From the NCBI RefSeq assembly GCF_002277895.1, contig NZ_CP022999.1, forward strand, positions 744,001 to 808,000: 64,000 nt of DNA, read 5' to 3'. Positions 25,986 through 34,416 of this stretch are shown piece by piece. Each line of letters opens with the position of its first letter. Within the stretch, counting starts at the first letter, position 1. This DNA is from Rhizobium sp. 11515TR (lineage in GTDB: Bacteria; Pseudomonadota; Alphaproteobacteria; Rhizobiales; Rhizobiaceae). The notes under the pieces were generated by a model. That model saw nothing but the letters and a program-made list of their open reading frames with translations. It was not told the DNA's origin and made no database searches. The position numbers and the translations under genes were made by a program.

Positions 25986-27685
25986 GCGACTCCCTACTTT
26001 CCGTCCGCGACCTCGTGGTCAAGGCCCGCCTGGACGACGGTGCCCGCACACTGATCGACGGCGTTTCGCTGGATCTCGGCAAGAGCGAGATTCTCGGTCT
26101 TGTCGGCGAGAGCGGCTCGGGCAAGAGCCTTCTGTGCCGCTCGCTGGTGCGGCTGCTACCCTCGTCGCTTCTGAAAATCGAAAGCGGCTCCATTCAGCTC
26201 CAAGGGCGAGAGCTCACGGAAATCAGCGATGCCGAAATGCTTGAGGTGCGTGGCGGCGAGATCGGTATGATCTTCCAGAATCCGACGAGCCATCTCGATC
26301 CCGTCATGCGCACCGGTGACCAGATCGCCGAAGGCATCCGCTACCATCAAGGTCTCAAAACGCGCGAGGCGCGCGCAGCCGCAACCGAGATCCTGGAGCA
26401 GGTCGGCTTTCCTGATCCAAAAAGGCAGTATGACAGCTATCCACACGAGTTTTCCGGCGGAATGCGGCAGCGTGCCATGATCGGCGTCGCACTCTCCTGT
26501 AATCCGAAGATCCTGATCGCCGATGAGCCGACGACAGCGCTCGACGTCACCATCCAGGCGCAGATCCTGCGGCTCCTGATTGACATCCGCGACAAGCGCG
26601 GGCTTTCGATCATTCTCATCACCCACGATCTCGGCATCGTCGCCCAGACCTGCGACAGGATCGCCGTCATGCGCAGCGGCCGGCTGCTTGAACAGGGTCC
26701 CAAAAGGATGATCCTCAGCCGGCCTGAAAATCCCTATACGATCGATCTGATCAACAGCCACCCTTCCCTGCCTGACGAAGCGGCGATGACGCAGCCGGAA
26801 TCCACAAGGCCGGAGAGGTCAGCCAAGCCACTTCTCGAAATCGATGACCTTCGTGTCGACTTCAGAGTCAGTGGCGGTTTCTTGAAGGGCAGCGGGGCAA
26901 AGACGGTCAGCGCCGTTTCCGGCGTGAGCCTGCAGATCATGCCGGGCGAAACCATCGGCATCGTTGGAGAATCCGGCAGCGGCAAGAGCACGCTTGCCCG
27001 TGCAATTCTCGGCCTTACCCCGATTTCCTCCGGCCATGTCACTTTCGACGGTGTCGATCTGACCCAGCGGAAGAGCGCCAGCCTCGCAAGGCTCCGGCGC
27101 GAAACCGCCATGGTGTTCCAGGACCCGTTCAACGCACTCAACCCGCGCCTGACGATCGGCCAGACGCTTGCCGAGGTGCTGAAAGTCCAGGGCAAGCTCG
27201 CAAAGGCTGAGATCCCCGCACGCATAGGCGAATTGCTCGATCTCGTCGGGCTGGAGCGCGAATTCGCGGATCGCAAGCCGCGCAGCATGAGCGGCGGCCA
27301 ATGTCAGCGCGCCGGCATTGCAAGGGCGCTTGCGGTCGACCCGAAGCTTATCATCGCCGACGAATGCGTGGCTGCCCTCGATGTCACCATCCAAGCGCAG
27401 ATCATCGACCTCTTCCGTGAGCTGACGCGCAGGATGAACCTGACCTTGATCTTCATCGCCCACGATCTCGCCATCGTGCGCGACCTCTGTGAGCGGACCG
27501 TCGTGATGTATCGCGGCGAGATCGTCGAGGAAGGCCGCTCGCAGGAAATCTTCTCTCGCCCAAAGCATGCCTATACCGCAGCGCTCATTGCAGCCATTCC
27601 CGATATCGATCCGGACAGGCCCTTGCATGGCGAACGCGACGCGGCACAGGCCGGGCAGACCCAATCAGCCAAACGCATGCGATAA
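25982..27685 (+). CDS. Fused dipeptide ABC transporter ATPase (DppD-DppF type)
   Basis: A 567-residue tandem ATPase. NBD1 has GESGSGKSL, FSGGMRQR and ADEPTTALD; NBD2 has GESGSGKST, MSGGQCQR and ADECVAALD. In NBD2 the usual proline of the Walker B DEP is Cys, a conservative family deviation of unknown effect. The fusion replaces separate DppD and DppF and suffices for the DppBC pair. The gene overlaps the permease gene and precedes the binding-protein gene by 19 bp. Confidence 0.88.
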   Translation: MSDSLLSVRDLVVKARLDDGARTLIDGVSLDLGKSEILGLVGESGSGKSLLCRSLVRLLPSSLLKIESGSIQLQGRELTEISDAEMLEVRGGEIGMIFQNPTSHLDPVMRTGDQIAEGIRYHQGLKTREARAAATEILEQVGFPDPKRQYDSYPHEFSGGMRQRAMIGVALSCNPKILIADEPTTALDVTIQAQILRLLIDIRDKRGLSIILITHDLGIVAQTCDRIAVMRSGRLLEQGPKRMILSRPENPYTIDLINSHPSLPDEAAMTQPESTRPERSAKPLLEIDDLRVDFRVSGGFLKGSGAKTVSAVSGVSLQIMPGETIGIVGESGSGKSTLARAILGLTPISSGHVTFDGVDLTQRKSASLARLRRETAMVFQDPFNALNPRLTIGQTLAEVLKVQGKLAKAEIPARIGELLDLVGLEREFADRKPRSMSGGQCQRAGIARALAVDPKLIIADECVAALDVTIQAQIIDLFRELTRRMNLTLIFIAHDLAIVRDLCERTVVMYRGEIVEEGRSQEIFSRPKHAYTAALIAAIPDIDPDRPLHGERDAAQAGQTQSAKRMR

Positions 27686-27704
27686 CAACGAAGGGAACGA
27701 ATTC

Positions 27705-29219
27705 ATGATCAACAAATGGAAGACAATCGGGCTTGCCGCCATCCTCGCCGGCCTGACGCTGAGCGCAAGCTATGCAGAAGCCGCCGGTGTGCTGACCATC
27801 GGCCGCCGTGAGGATTCGACGACGTTCGACCCGATCAAGACGGCGCAGAATATCGACAACTGGGTGTTCTCCAACGTCTACGACGTGCTGGTGCGCGTCG
27901 ACAAGACGGGGACGAAGCTGGAACCGGGTCTCGCGGAAAGCTGGACGACCTCGGATGACGGCTTGACCTATGTCTTCAAGATCCGCGACACGAAATTCTC
28001 GGACGGCTCACCGCTGACGGCTGATGACGCGGCCTTCAGCCTGCTGCGCATCCGCGACGATCCGGCATCGCTGTGGAGCGATTCCTATAAGGTCATCGAC
28101 ACTGCTGTCGCGACCGACCCGCATACGCTGACGATTAAACTCAAGCATGCATCTGCCCCCTTCCTTTCGACGTTGGCGCTCCCGAATGCCTCGGTCATCT
28201 CCAAGGCCGGCATGCAATCCTTAGGCGCTGATGCCTATGCGGAAAAGCCGATCGCCTCCGGCGCCTTCTCCGTCGAGGAGTGGCGCCGCGGCGATCGCAT
28301 CATCCTGAAGAAGAACCCGAATTTCTGGCAGGCCGACCGCGTCAAGCTCGACGGCGTCGAATGGATCTCGGTACCGGACGACAACACCCGGATGCTGAAC
28401 GTGCAGGCCGGCCAGCTCGATACCGCCATTTTCGTGCCATTCTCCCGCGTCGAAGAGCTGAAAAAGGACCCGAACCTCAACGTGCTGATCGATCCGTCCA
28501 CGCGTGAGGATCACCTGCTGATCAACCACGCCCATGGCGACCTCGGCAAGAAGGAAGTCCGCCAGGCTCTGGATATGGCGATCGACAAGAAGGCGATCGT
28601 CGACGCCGTTACCTTCCATCAGGGCACCGTCGCCAATTCCTATATTCCCAAGGGCGCCTTGTATTACTATGCGGATAATCCGCAGCGTCCCTACGATCCG
28701 GAAAAGGCCAAGCAGATGCTTTCGGCGGCCGGCGTCTCCAATCTCACTGTAAAGTACCTCATTCGCGCCGGCGACGAGGTGGATGAGCAGACGGCCGTCT
28801 TGGTGCAACAGCAGCTTGCCAAGGCCGGCATCACCGCCAACCTGCAGAAGGTCGATCCGAGCCAGGAATGGGATATGACGGTTGCCGGTGATTACGACAT
28901 CTCAGTCAACTACTGGACCAACGATATCCTTGATCCGGACCAGAAGACGACCTTCGTGCTCGGTCACGATTCCAACAACAACTATTCAACCAACTACAAG
29001 AATGAGGCCGTGAAGGAGCTGGTTGCCAAGGCTCGCCTGGAGCTCGATCCCAAGAAGCGCGAAGAGATGTATGTCGATCTGCAGAAGATGGCGAAGGACG
29101 ACGTCAACTGGATCGACCTCTATTACAGCCCCTATATCAACGTTGCGCGCAAGAACATCGATAACTTCCATCAAAACCCGCTCGGCCGCTTCTTCCTGGA
29201 AGACACCGTCAAAAATTGA
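27705..29219 (+). CDS. Peptide/solute ABC transporter substrate-binding protein (SBP_bac_5)
   Basis: A 504-residue DppA/OppA-type periplasmic binding protein. Its signal peptide ends around AEAA, and the mature start VLTIGRREDSTTFDPIKT is typical of SBP_bac_5. The frame is open upstream into the ATPase gene; ATG 27705 follows GAAGGGA. As the last gene of the importer it is followed by a terminator hairpin. Its ligand may be the plant-derived amide sensed by the LuxR solo, but a dipeptide is equally possible. Confidence 0.88.
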   Translation: MINKWKTIGLAAILAGLTLSASYAEAAGVLTIGRREDSTTFDPIKTAQNIDNWVFSNVYDVLVRVDKTGTKLEPGLAESWTTSDDGLTYVFKIRDTKFSDGSPLTADDAAFSLLRIRDDPASLWSDSYKVIDTAVATDPHTLTIKLKHASAPFLSTLALPNASVISKAGMQSLGADAYAEKPIASGAFSVEEWRRGDRIILKKNPNFWQADRVKLDGVEWISVPDDNTRMLNVQAGQLDTAIFVPFSRVEELKKDPNLNVLIDPSTREDHLLINHAHGDLGKKEVRQALDMAIDKKAIVDAVTFHQGTVANSYIPKGALYYYADNPQRPYDPEKAKQMLSAAGVSNLTVKYLIRAGDEVDEQTAVLVQQQLAKAGITANLQKVDPSQEWDMTVAGDYDISVNYWTNDILDPDQKTTFVLGHDSNNNYSTNYKNEAVKELVAKARLELDPKKREEMYVDLQKMAKDDVNWIDLYYSPYINVARKNIDNFHQNPLGRFFLEDTVKN

Positions 29220-29228
29220 CATGGCCTC

Positions 29229-29265
29229 ACGCTCCGCTGTCCACAGGGGCGGCGGAGCGTTGCTT
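29229..29265 (+). terminator. Terminator-like hairpin after peptide importer operon
   Basis: ACGCTCCGC (29229-29237) pairs perfectly with GCGGAGCGT (29252-29260) around a 14-base loop, followed by TGCTTTG. It lies ten bases after the stop of the binding-protein gene. Confidence 0.55.
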
Positions 29266-29373
29266 TGTAAGATGACCCCTTTCGCAAACCCACGAAGCGG
29301 TTATTCTGTCATCTTGATGCGAGGCAAGGATCATTGGCGAATGCAGGTGCCGCAAGGTGAATTTCGGGAGCGT

Positions 29374-29625
29374 ATGACGATACTGGGCGACCTTAACGCA
29401 GTCTCGTTCGTCCCCTGGATCCAGCGTCACGCCAACAAGCTCGGGCTTTCGCAGACGTTTTTCCATTCCGATGCGGACCGGATCGAACTTGAGGTCACCG
29501 GGCCTGTGGAACTGATCGACATGCTGGAAATGGGCTGCTCACTCGGCCCGATCGACGTCTGGGTAGACGAGATTCAACGCAGGGTCATGAATGGGCCGGA
29601 AACATTGCATCTTAGGAATTCCTGA
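29374..29625 (+). CDS. Acylphosphatase-like small protein, catalytic residues missing
   Basis: About 83 residues, resembling the ferredoxin-like acylphosphatase fold in pattern (a beta strand, a helix WIQRHANKLGL, a strand-turn-strand IELEVTGPVELIDML, then PIDVWVDEI). The catalytic Arg of the family's GFR loop is replaced (SFV, Val13) and the catalytic Asn aligns with His31. ATG 29374 is chosen because GGGAG lies five bases upstream; in-frame ATGs at 29341, 29317 and 29272 are possible. It is probably not an active acylphosphatase. It may be monocistronic after the terminator. Confidence 0.6.
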   Translation: MTILGDLNAVSFVPWIQRHANKLGLSQTFFHSDADRIELEVTGPVELIDMLEMGCSLGPIDVWVDEIQRRVMNGPETLHLRNS

Positions 29626-29697
29626 TCTATTGCCTTTTATTTAATCATTGTTGCCAATGCGAATTATTTATGCAAAATCTTTGAACACTACGGGGAT

Positions 29698-29715
29698 GCA
29701 GGCATCAGTGCCTGC
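29698..29715 (+). promoter_or_regulatory. Hairpin/palindrome upstream of the Rieske operon
   Basis: GCAGGCA-TCAG-TGCCTGC is a perfect 7-bp inverted repeat with a 4-base centre, 48 bp before the Rieske gene start and just after an AT-rich stretch. It could be an operator or a 5'-leader hairpin. No local regulator gene is present in this cluster. Confidence 0.4.
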
Positions 29716-29763
29716 CTATGACCAGCGGCGCTAAGCCATTGGTGAAATTAGAGAGTTGAGACC

Positions 29764-30408
29764 ATGCCATTTGATGGGGCCGGATCCTGGACGCCAGTCG
29801 CCCTTTCCTCCGATCTGCCACCAGGAACCGTCATGCCGGCCTGGACATCGGTTGGGCCGATCGCCCTATGGCGCAGTCAGTCGGGTCGCGCAACCGCATC
29901 TTCCGATCGCTGTCCGCATCGGGGAATGCGATTGTCACATGGCTTCGTCCGCGGCCAAGCGCTCTCCTGCATCTATCATGGATGGAGCTATTCGCTGTCA
30001 GGCGGATGTATTCGAATTCCCGCTCATCCGGACCTGGTTCCACCGGAAACCATCCGCGTCGCCGTCCAGCAGATCGAAGAAGCAGACGGTATCTTATGGG
30101 CAGCCGTCGGACAGCCGGCAACGCAGCCTTCCCAATTCGACGAGCTTGTCCCCTTACGCTCTCTGAGCGTGGAAGCGGATGTCGCGGCAATCGAGGCCGC
30201 GGCAGGGGCGAAGATCGATGCGAGGGGACTGATCCGCCTGTCGGAGTTTCCCTGGATCGGGCTGCTGCTGGCGCCACAGGAGAAGCATACGCTCATTCTT
30301 CTCATGATCGACAGGGATCGCAGCCCGGCAGACCGCATTGCGGCGTCCCGGATTGTCGAATCCATCCGCCGTGCGGCGGAAGAGCGCCATAGGGAGATCG
30401 CGGAATGA
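29764..30408 (+). CDS. Stand-alone Rieske [2Fe-2S] protein of a split oxygenase
   Basis: A 214-residue protein. Residues ~10-115 form a Rieske domain with ligands Cys50, His52, Cys69 and His72 (CPHRG...CIYHGW). Residues ~120-214 are an additional region I do not recognise. In ordinary ring-hydroxylating or demethylating oxygenases this domain is fused to the catalytic domain; here that part is encoded by the next gene (ATGA overlap). It should carry electrons to the mononuclear iron of the neighbour. The reductase is not encoded nearby. Confidence 0.85.
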   Translation: MPFDGAGSWTPVALSSDLPPGTVMPAWTSVGPIALWRSQSGRATASSDRCPHRGMRLSHGFVRGQALSCIYHGWSYSLSGGCIRIPAHPDLVPPETIRVAVQQIEEADGILWAAVGQPATQPSQFDELVPLRSLSVEADVAAIEAAAGAKIDARGLIRLSEFPWIGLLLAPQEKHTLILLMIDRDRSPADRIAASRIVESIRRAAEERHREIAE

Positions 30409-31250
30409 AAGGCGGCGCCATGATCGATGAATGGTATCCTGTCGGCCTCTTCAGCCAGCTCAGCGAGAAGGGAAACAAGACCTGGCTGATGGGCGAGGCG
30501 ATCGAGGTCGCGCGCGATCGGGATGGCAATGCGCAGGTGACGACCGCCGAGGGAAGAGCCCTCCCCATCCGTGTCCGGTATGGCCATCTCTGGTCCTCCC
30601 TCGGCAACCCGGATAAGGAGCTTTTCGCCATTCCGGAGGCCGATCAGCCGGGCCGCCGCTTCGTCGATGTCGGCGTCGTTCGCGTGCGCTGCTCGCCGCT
30701 TCGCGCCGTCGAGAACTTTCTCGACATCGCGCATTTTCCCTTCGTCCACACCGACATCCTCGGCGCGGAACCGCATACAGAGGTCGAAAACTATAAGGTC
30801 GAGATCCGCGAGGGTGTGGATGAAGTCTGGGCAACGCAGGTAAAATTCTATCAGCCGCAGGCTGCCAAGTCGGCGACCGGTGGCATTACCACCGAGTACA
30901 TGTACCGCGTGCCAGCCCCGACCTGTTCCGTCCTCTACAAGACATGCCCTCCGCGCCCCAGCGAATGGGACGTCATCACCTTGTTCGTCCAGCCTCTTGC
31001 CGAAGACCTCTGCGATGTGTGGCCGTGGATGGCGCTCTTCGATGATGAAACGCCGATGACGGACCTCATCCACTTTCAGCAGACGATCTTCCTGCAGGAC
31101 CGCTCGATCCTCGAAAACCAGATACCCGCGCTTCTTCCGCTCGATCCCGGCATGGAAATTCCGACAAGGGCCGACCTCACCTCGGTCGCCTACCGGCGAT
31201 GGCTCAAGCGCCATAATTATACCTACGGCGCACAGTTGGTCGCACAATGA
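30405..31250 (+). CDS. Non-heme iron oxygenase catalytic subunit lacking Rieske ligands (NdmC-like)
   Basis: A 281-residue protein matching the catalytic half of Rieske oxygenase alpha subunits. Asp107, His110 and His115 (NFLDIAHFPFVH) are the bridging Asp and two Fe ligands, and Asp232 in LQDRSILENQ fits the third ligand. The N-terminus (EWYPVG...GHLWSSLGNP) keeps the strands that frame a Rieske domain, but all Cys/His cluster ligands are gone. Known precedent is NdmC of Pseudomonas putida CBB5, which lacks the cluster and uses a Rieske domain on another polypeptide. Substrate is inferred to be a purine. Confidence 0.8.
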   Translation: MKGGAMIDEWYPVGLFSQLSEKGNKTWLMGEAIEVARDRDGNAQVTTAEGRALPIRVRYGHLWSSLGNPDKELFAIPEADQPGRRFVDVGVVRVRCSPLRAVENFLDIAHFPFVHTDILGAEPHTEVENYKVEIREGVDEVWATQVKFYQPQAAKSATGGITTEYMYRVPAPTCSVLYKTCPPRPSEWDVITLFVQPLAEDLCDVWPWMALFDDETPMTDLIHFQQTIFLQDRSILENQIPALLPLDPGMEIPTRADLTSVAYRRWLKRHNYTYGAQLVAQ

Positions 31251-31903
31251 AGCTCTACGATTATGTTCTATCGCCGAGTTGCTACAAGATCCGGCTGATG
31301 GCCGCGATCCTCGGCATTAAGCTCGAAATCCGGCCGGTCGACTTCCATCCCGGCGCGGAGCATCGCGGGCCGGAGCTTCTGGCGCTCAATCCGGCAGGCT
31401 CCATCCCGATCCTCGAAGATGGCGATCTCGTGCTCACCGAGTCCTCGGCAATGCTTGCCTATCTCGCTGCCAATGCTGCGCCGGAATGGCTGGGCCAGGA
31501 TTCGCCGCCGGAGACGGCGCGCGTCCAGCAATGGCTCTCCTTTTCGCATCGCCTGACAGCCAATCTTGGTGGCGCGCGGCTCCACGAAATGCTTCTGCGA
31601 CCCGGCAATATCAAGGTTCTACAGGCTCAAGGGATTGCGGCATTGCGCGAGCTCGAAGCTGGCCTGTTCGAGCAGGGCGAGCGCGGCATGCAATTCCTTG
31701 CAGCAAGCCGGGCGACCATCGCCGATATCGCCTGCTTTCCCTATGTCGCGCTTGCGCCCGACGGCGGCATCTCGCTTGACCCCTACCCGTTGATCCGGCT
31801 CTGGATGCGCGCCATCCGCAGCCTGCCCGGTTTCATCGAAATGCCCGGCATTCACTGCCTGCACGAGCTGAAACCCGATCCGCATCCAGCGGGGGAGACG
31901 TGA
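31247..31903 (+). CDS. Glutathione S-transferase family protein
   Basis: A 218-residue protein with an N-terminal thioredoxin-like GST domain (MKLYDYVLSPSCYKIR, later LNPAGSIPILEDGDLVLTESSAM) and a helical C-terminal domain. It overlaps the oxygenase gene by four bases and precedes the deaminase gene by four bases. In the NdmCDE caffeine-demethylase complex a GST-like protein, NdmE, is a structural partner of the cluster-lacking oxygenase, so the same scaffold role is plausible. A true conjugating activity cannot be excluded. Confidence 0.85.
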   Translation: MKLYDYVLSPSCYKIRLMAAILGIKLEIRPVDFHPGAEHRGPELLALNPAGSIPILEDGDLVLTESSAMLAYLAANAAPEWLGQDSPPETARVQQWLSFSHRLTANLGGARLHEMLLRPGNIKVLQAQGIAALRELEAGLFEQGERGMQFLAASRATIADIACFPYVALAPDGGISLDPYPLIRLWMRAIRSLPGFIEMPGIHCLHELKPDPHPAGET

Positions 31904-31907
31904 TGAA

Positions 31908-33287
31908 ATGACCGGCTATCTCCTGAAAAATTGCGCGGCTGTGATCGTCGATGAGGGCAAGGGACCGAGCGTGCGTCGCAACGTCGACCTGCTTACCAAG
32001 GGTCCCGCGATCCAGGCGATCGGGGAGAACCTGTCGCTGAATGCGCTGCCGAATGGCACTATCGTCCAGGATGCTACCGGCTGGTTCGTCTATCCGGGGC
32101 TTGTGAACACCCATCACCACTTCTTTCAGTGCTTCGTGCGCAACCGGGCGGACCTCGACTGGACGAAACTTTCCGTCATCGAATGGCTCGACCGCATCTA
32201 TCCGATCTTCTCGCGGCTGACGGAGGATTGCTTCTATCATTCTTCGGTCACCGCCATGGCGGAGATGATCAAGCATGGCTGCACGACCGCCTTCGACCAT
32301 CAATATTGCTTTCCCCGGCATGCGGGAAAGCGCCTGATCGACCGTCAGTTCGAAGCGGCCGACCTTCTTGGCATGCGCTTTCACGCAGGCCGCGGCGGCA
32401 ACACCCTGCCGAAGTCCGAGGGATCGACGATCCCGGATGCCATGCTCGAAACCACGGATGAATTCATCGCTGATTGCGCGCGGCTGATCGACAGCTATCA
32501 CGATGCCGGCCCCTTCAGCATGCGCCAGGTGGTGGTTGCGCCTTGCCAGCCGGTCAATTGCTATCGCGAAACCTTCGTCGAGTCGGCCGCGCTGGCGCGC
32601 GATTGCGGCGTGCAGATGCACACCCATGTCGGCGAAGGCGAAAGCCCCGTTATCGAGGCGCGGCACGGCATGCGCACGGTCGATTACTGCACCGAATTGG
32701 GCTTTGCCGGCCCTGATGCATTCTACGCCCATTGCTGGGAACTGACGCATGACGAGCTGCGCAAGATGGCGTCGAGCGGCACCGGTGTCTCCCATTGTCC
32801 GGAGCCGGTTTACCTCGTCGGCGCCGAAGTGACCGACATCCCGGCAATGCAGGCCTTCGGACTGCGTATCGGCCTCGGCTGCGATGGAGCGGCATCGAAC
32901 GACAACTCGAACCTCATGCACTGCATCCATTCCGCCTACATGCTGCAGTGCCTGACGGCCTCGACGCGTCAGCACTCAGTCCCCGCCCCGCTCGATTTTC
33001 TGCGCTATGCGACAAGCGGAGGCGCAAGCCTGCTCGGGCGCACCGATATCGGGCGCCTTGCCCCGGGTATGGCGGCGGACCTTTTCGCGATCGATACGCG
33101 ACGGATGGACTATGTCGGGACTCGGCATGACCCGCTGAGCCTGATTGCCAAGATCGGGATCGGCATGCCGACCGATCTGACCATGATCAACGGGCGCATC
33201 GTCTGGCAAAACGGTGAATTCACAGGACTGGACGAGGCCGCGCTGTTTGCGGCGGCCGAAGCGGCTCTTGCAACAGTAGAATTCTGA
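31908..33287 (+). CDS. 8-oxoguanine-deaminase-like amidohydrolase
   Basis: A 459-residue metal-dependent amidohydrolase (COG0402). The HxH motif is in VNTHHHFFQCF, with further ligands His in MHTHVGEGE and YAHCWELT and Asp in GLGCDGAASNDNSN. The closest described activities are 8-oxoguanine and guanine-type purine deaminases and hydroxyatrazine-type hydrolases. Context with a purine-type BMP importer supports a purine or modified purine substrate. It probably acts before or after the co-encoded oxygenase. Confidence 0.8.
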   Translation: MTGYLLKNCAAVIVDEGKGPSVRRNVDLLTKGPAIQAIGENLSLNALPNGTIVQDATGWFVYPGLVNTHHHFFQCFVRNRADLDWTKLSVIEWLDRIYPIFSRLTEDCFYHSSVTAMAEMIKHGCTTAFDHQYCFPRHAGKRLIDRQFEAADLLGMRFHAGRGGNTLPKSEGSTIPDAMLETTDEFIADCARLIDSYHDAGPFSMRQVVVAPCQPVNCYRETFVESAALARDCGVQMHTHVGEGESPVIEARHGMRTVDYCTELGFAGPDAFYAHCWELTHDELRKMASSGTGVSHCPEPVYLVGAEVTDIPAMQAFGLRIGLGCDGAASNDNSNLMHCIHSAYMLQCLTASTRQHSVPAPLDFLRYATSGGASLLGRTDIGRLAPGMAADLFAIDTRRMDYVGTRHDPLSLIAKIGIGMPTDLTMINGRIVWQNGEFTGLDEAALFAAAEAALATVEF

Positions 33288-33308
33288 AAACCAACAAGGG
33301 GAACTGGG

Positions 33309-34409
33309 ATGCAGAAGAATCTGACCCGCAGAACATTGATGAAGAGCGCGGCCGTTGCAAGCCTCGCAACGGCCTTCACCGGTCGCTCCGCCTTTGCGGC
33401 TGCCGAACCGCTCGGCATCACGCTCGTCGTGCCCTCGCCGATCGGCGATGTCGGCTGGGGCCATGCGCTGGCCGCTGGCCTCGATCCGATCAAGGCCGCC
33501 TATGGCGACAAGGTCAAGGTAACGGTGATCGAGAACATCGCCGAAGGCCCGGATGCGGACCGCATCATGAACAAGACGGTCGCCGACGGAAACCACTTCC
33601 TGATCGCCGGCTCGTTCGGCTATCAAAACGGCGCGCTTCAGGTGGCCCGCCGCAATCCGAAGGTTAGCGTCCTGCACGCCTCCGGCTTCCAGGTCGCACC
33701 GAATTTCTCGCCGTTTGCAGCCAAATATTTTCAGGGAACCTATCTGCTCGGTATGGCGGCGGCCGCCGTCTCCAAGACGGGCAAGCTCGGTTCGGTTTCC
33801 GCCTTCGCGATTCCCGAACTGATCACATCGGTAAACGCCTTCACCCTCGGAGCGCAGGCCGTGAAGCCGGACATCGAAGTATCGGTCGTCTGGGTCAATT
33901 CCTGGTTCGATCCGGCGAAGGAGCAGGAAGCGGCAAAGGCCTTGATCTCGCAAGGCTGCGACGTGATCTTCTCGAACGCACAGGATACGCCCTCGGTCAT
34001 ATCGGCCTGCGAGGAAGCCGGCGTCTACGCCTTCAACCTGAACTCCTCGATGAAGAAATATGCGCCGAAAACCTATCTCGGCTGCGTGTCCACAGATTGG
34101 TCGCCCTTCTTCAAGGCCTCGGTCGATGCCCATCTCGCCGGCACCTTCAAAGGCGCCAATGCGTTTCTCGGCGTCGCGGAAAAGGTCGTCCAGGTCGTCG
34201 ATTGGAGCACGGCAATCCCGGCCGATACCATGGCAAAGATCAAAGAAACCGAAGGCAAGATCGCAAGTGGCGGCTTTTCGCCGTTTACCGGCCCGATCAC
34301 CAAGGCCGACGGCAGCGAAGGAGCGGCTTCGGGCGCGACATTGACGGATGCGCAGATCGTCGCGATGGACTGGCATGTCAAAGGTGTGAAGACGCCTTTG
34401 CCGAAGTAA
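33309..34409 (+). CDS. BMP-family ABC transporter substrate-binding protein
   Basis: A 366-residue Bmp/PnrA-type (PF02608) binding protein. Its N-terminus carries a twin-arginine-like signal (LTRRTLMKSAAVA) with a hydrophobic stretch ending at AFAA. Conserved segments include PIGDVGWGHA, the IAGSFGYQNGAL nucleobase-site strand and YLGCVSTDW. Members bind nucleosides, purines or related heterocycles. It starts the four-gene importer that follows the oxygenase/deaminase genes in the same operon. Confidence 0.85.
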   Translation: MQKNLTRRTLMKSAAVASLATAFTGRSAFAAAEPLGITLVVPSPIGDVGWGHALAAGLDPIKAAYGDKVKVTVIENIAEGPDADRIMNKTVADGNHFLIAGSFGYQNGALQVARRNPKVSVLHASGFQVAPNFSPFAAKYFQGTYLLGMAAAAVSKTGKLGSVSAFAIPELITSVNAFTLGAQAVKPDIEVSVVWVNSWFDPAKEQEAAKALISQGCDVIFSNAQDTPSVISACEEAGVYAFNLNSSMKKYAPKTYLGCVSTDWSPFFKASVDAHLAGTFKGANAFLGVAEKVVQVVDWSTAIPADTMAKIKETEGKIASGGFSPFTGPITKADGSEGAASGATLTDAQIVAMDWHVKGVKTPLPK

Positions 34410-34416
34410 TCAAATC

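Noticed and set aside
29023..29373. Longer N-terminal version of the acylphosphatase-like protein
   Set aside because: The upstream part overlaps the binding-protein gene in another frame and the terminator hairpin; GGGAG before ATG 29374 and family length support the short form.
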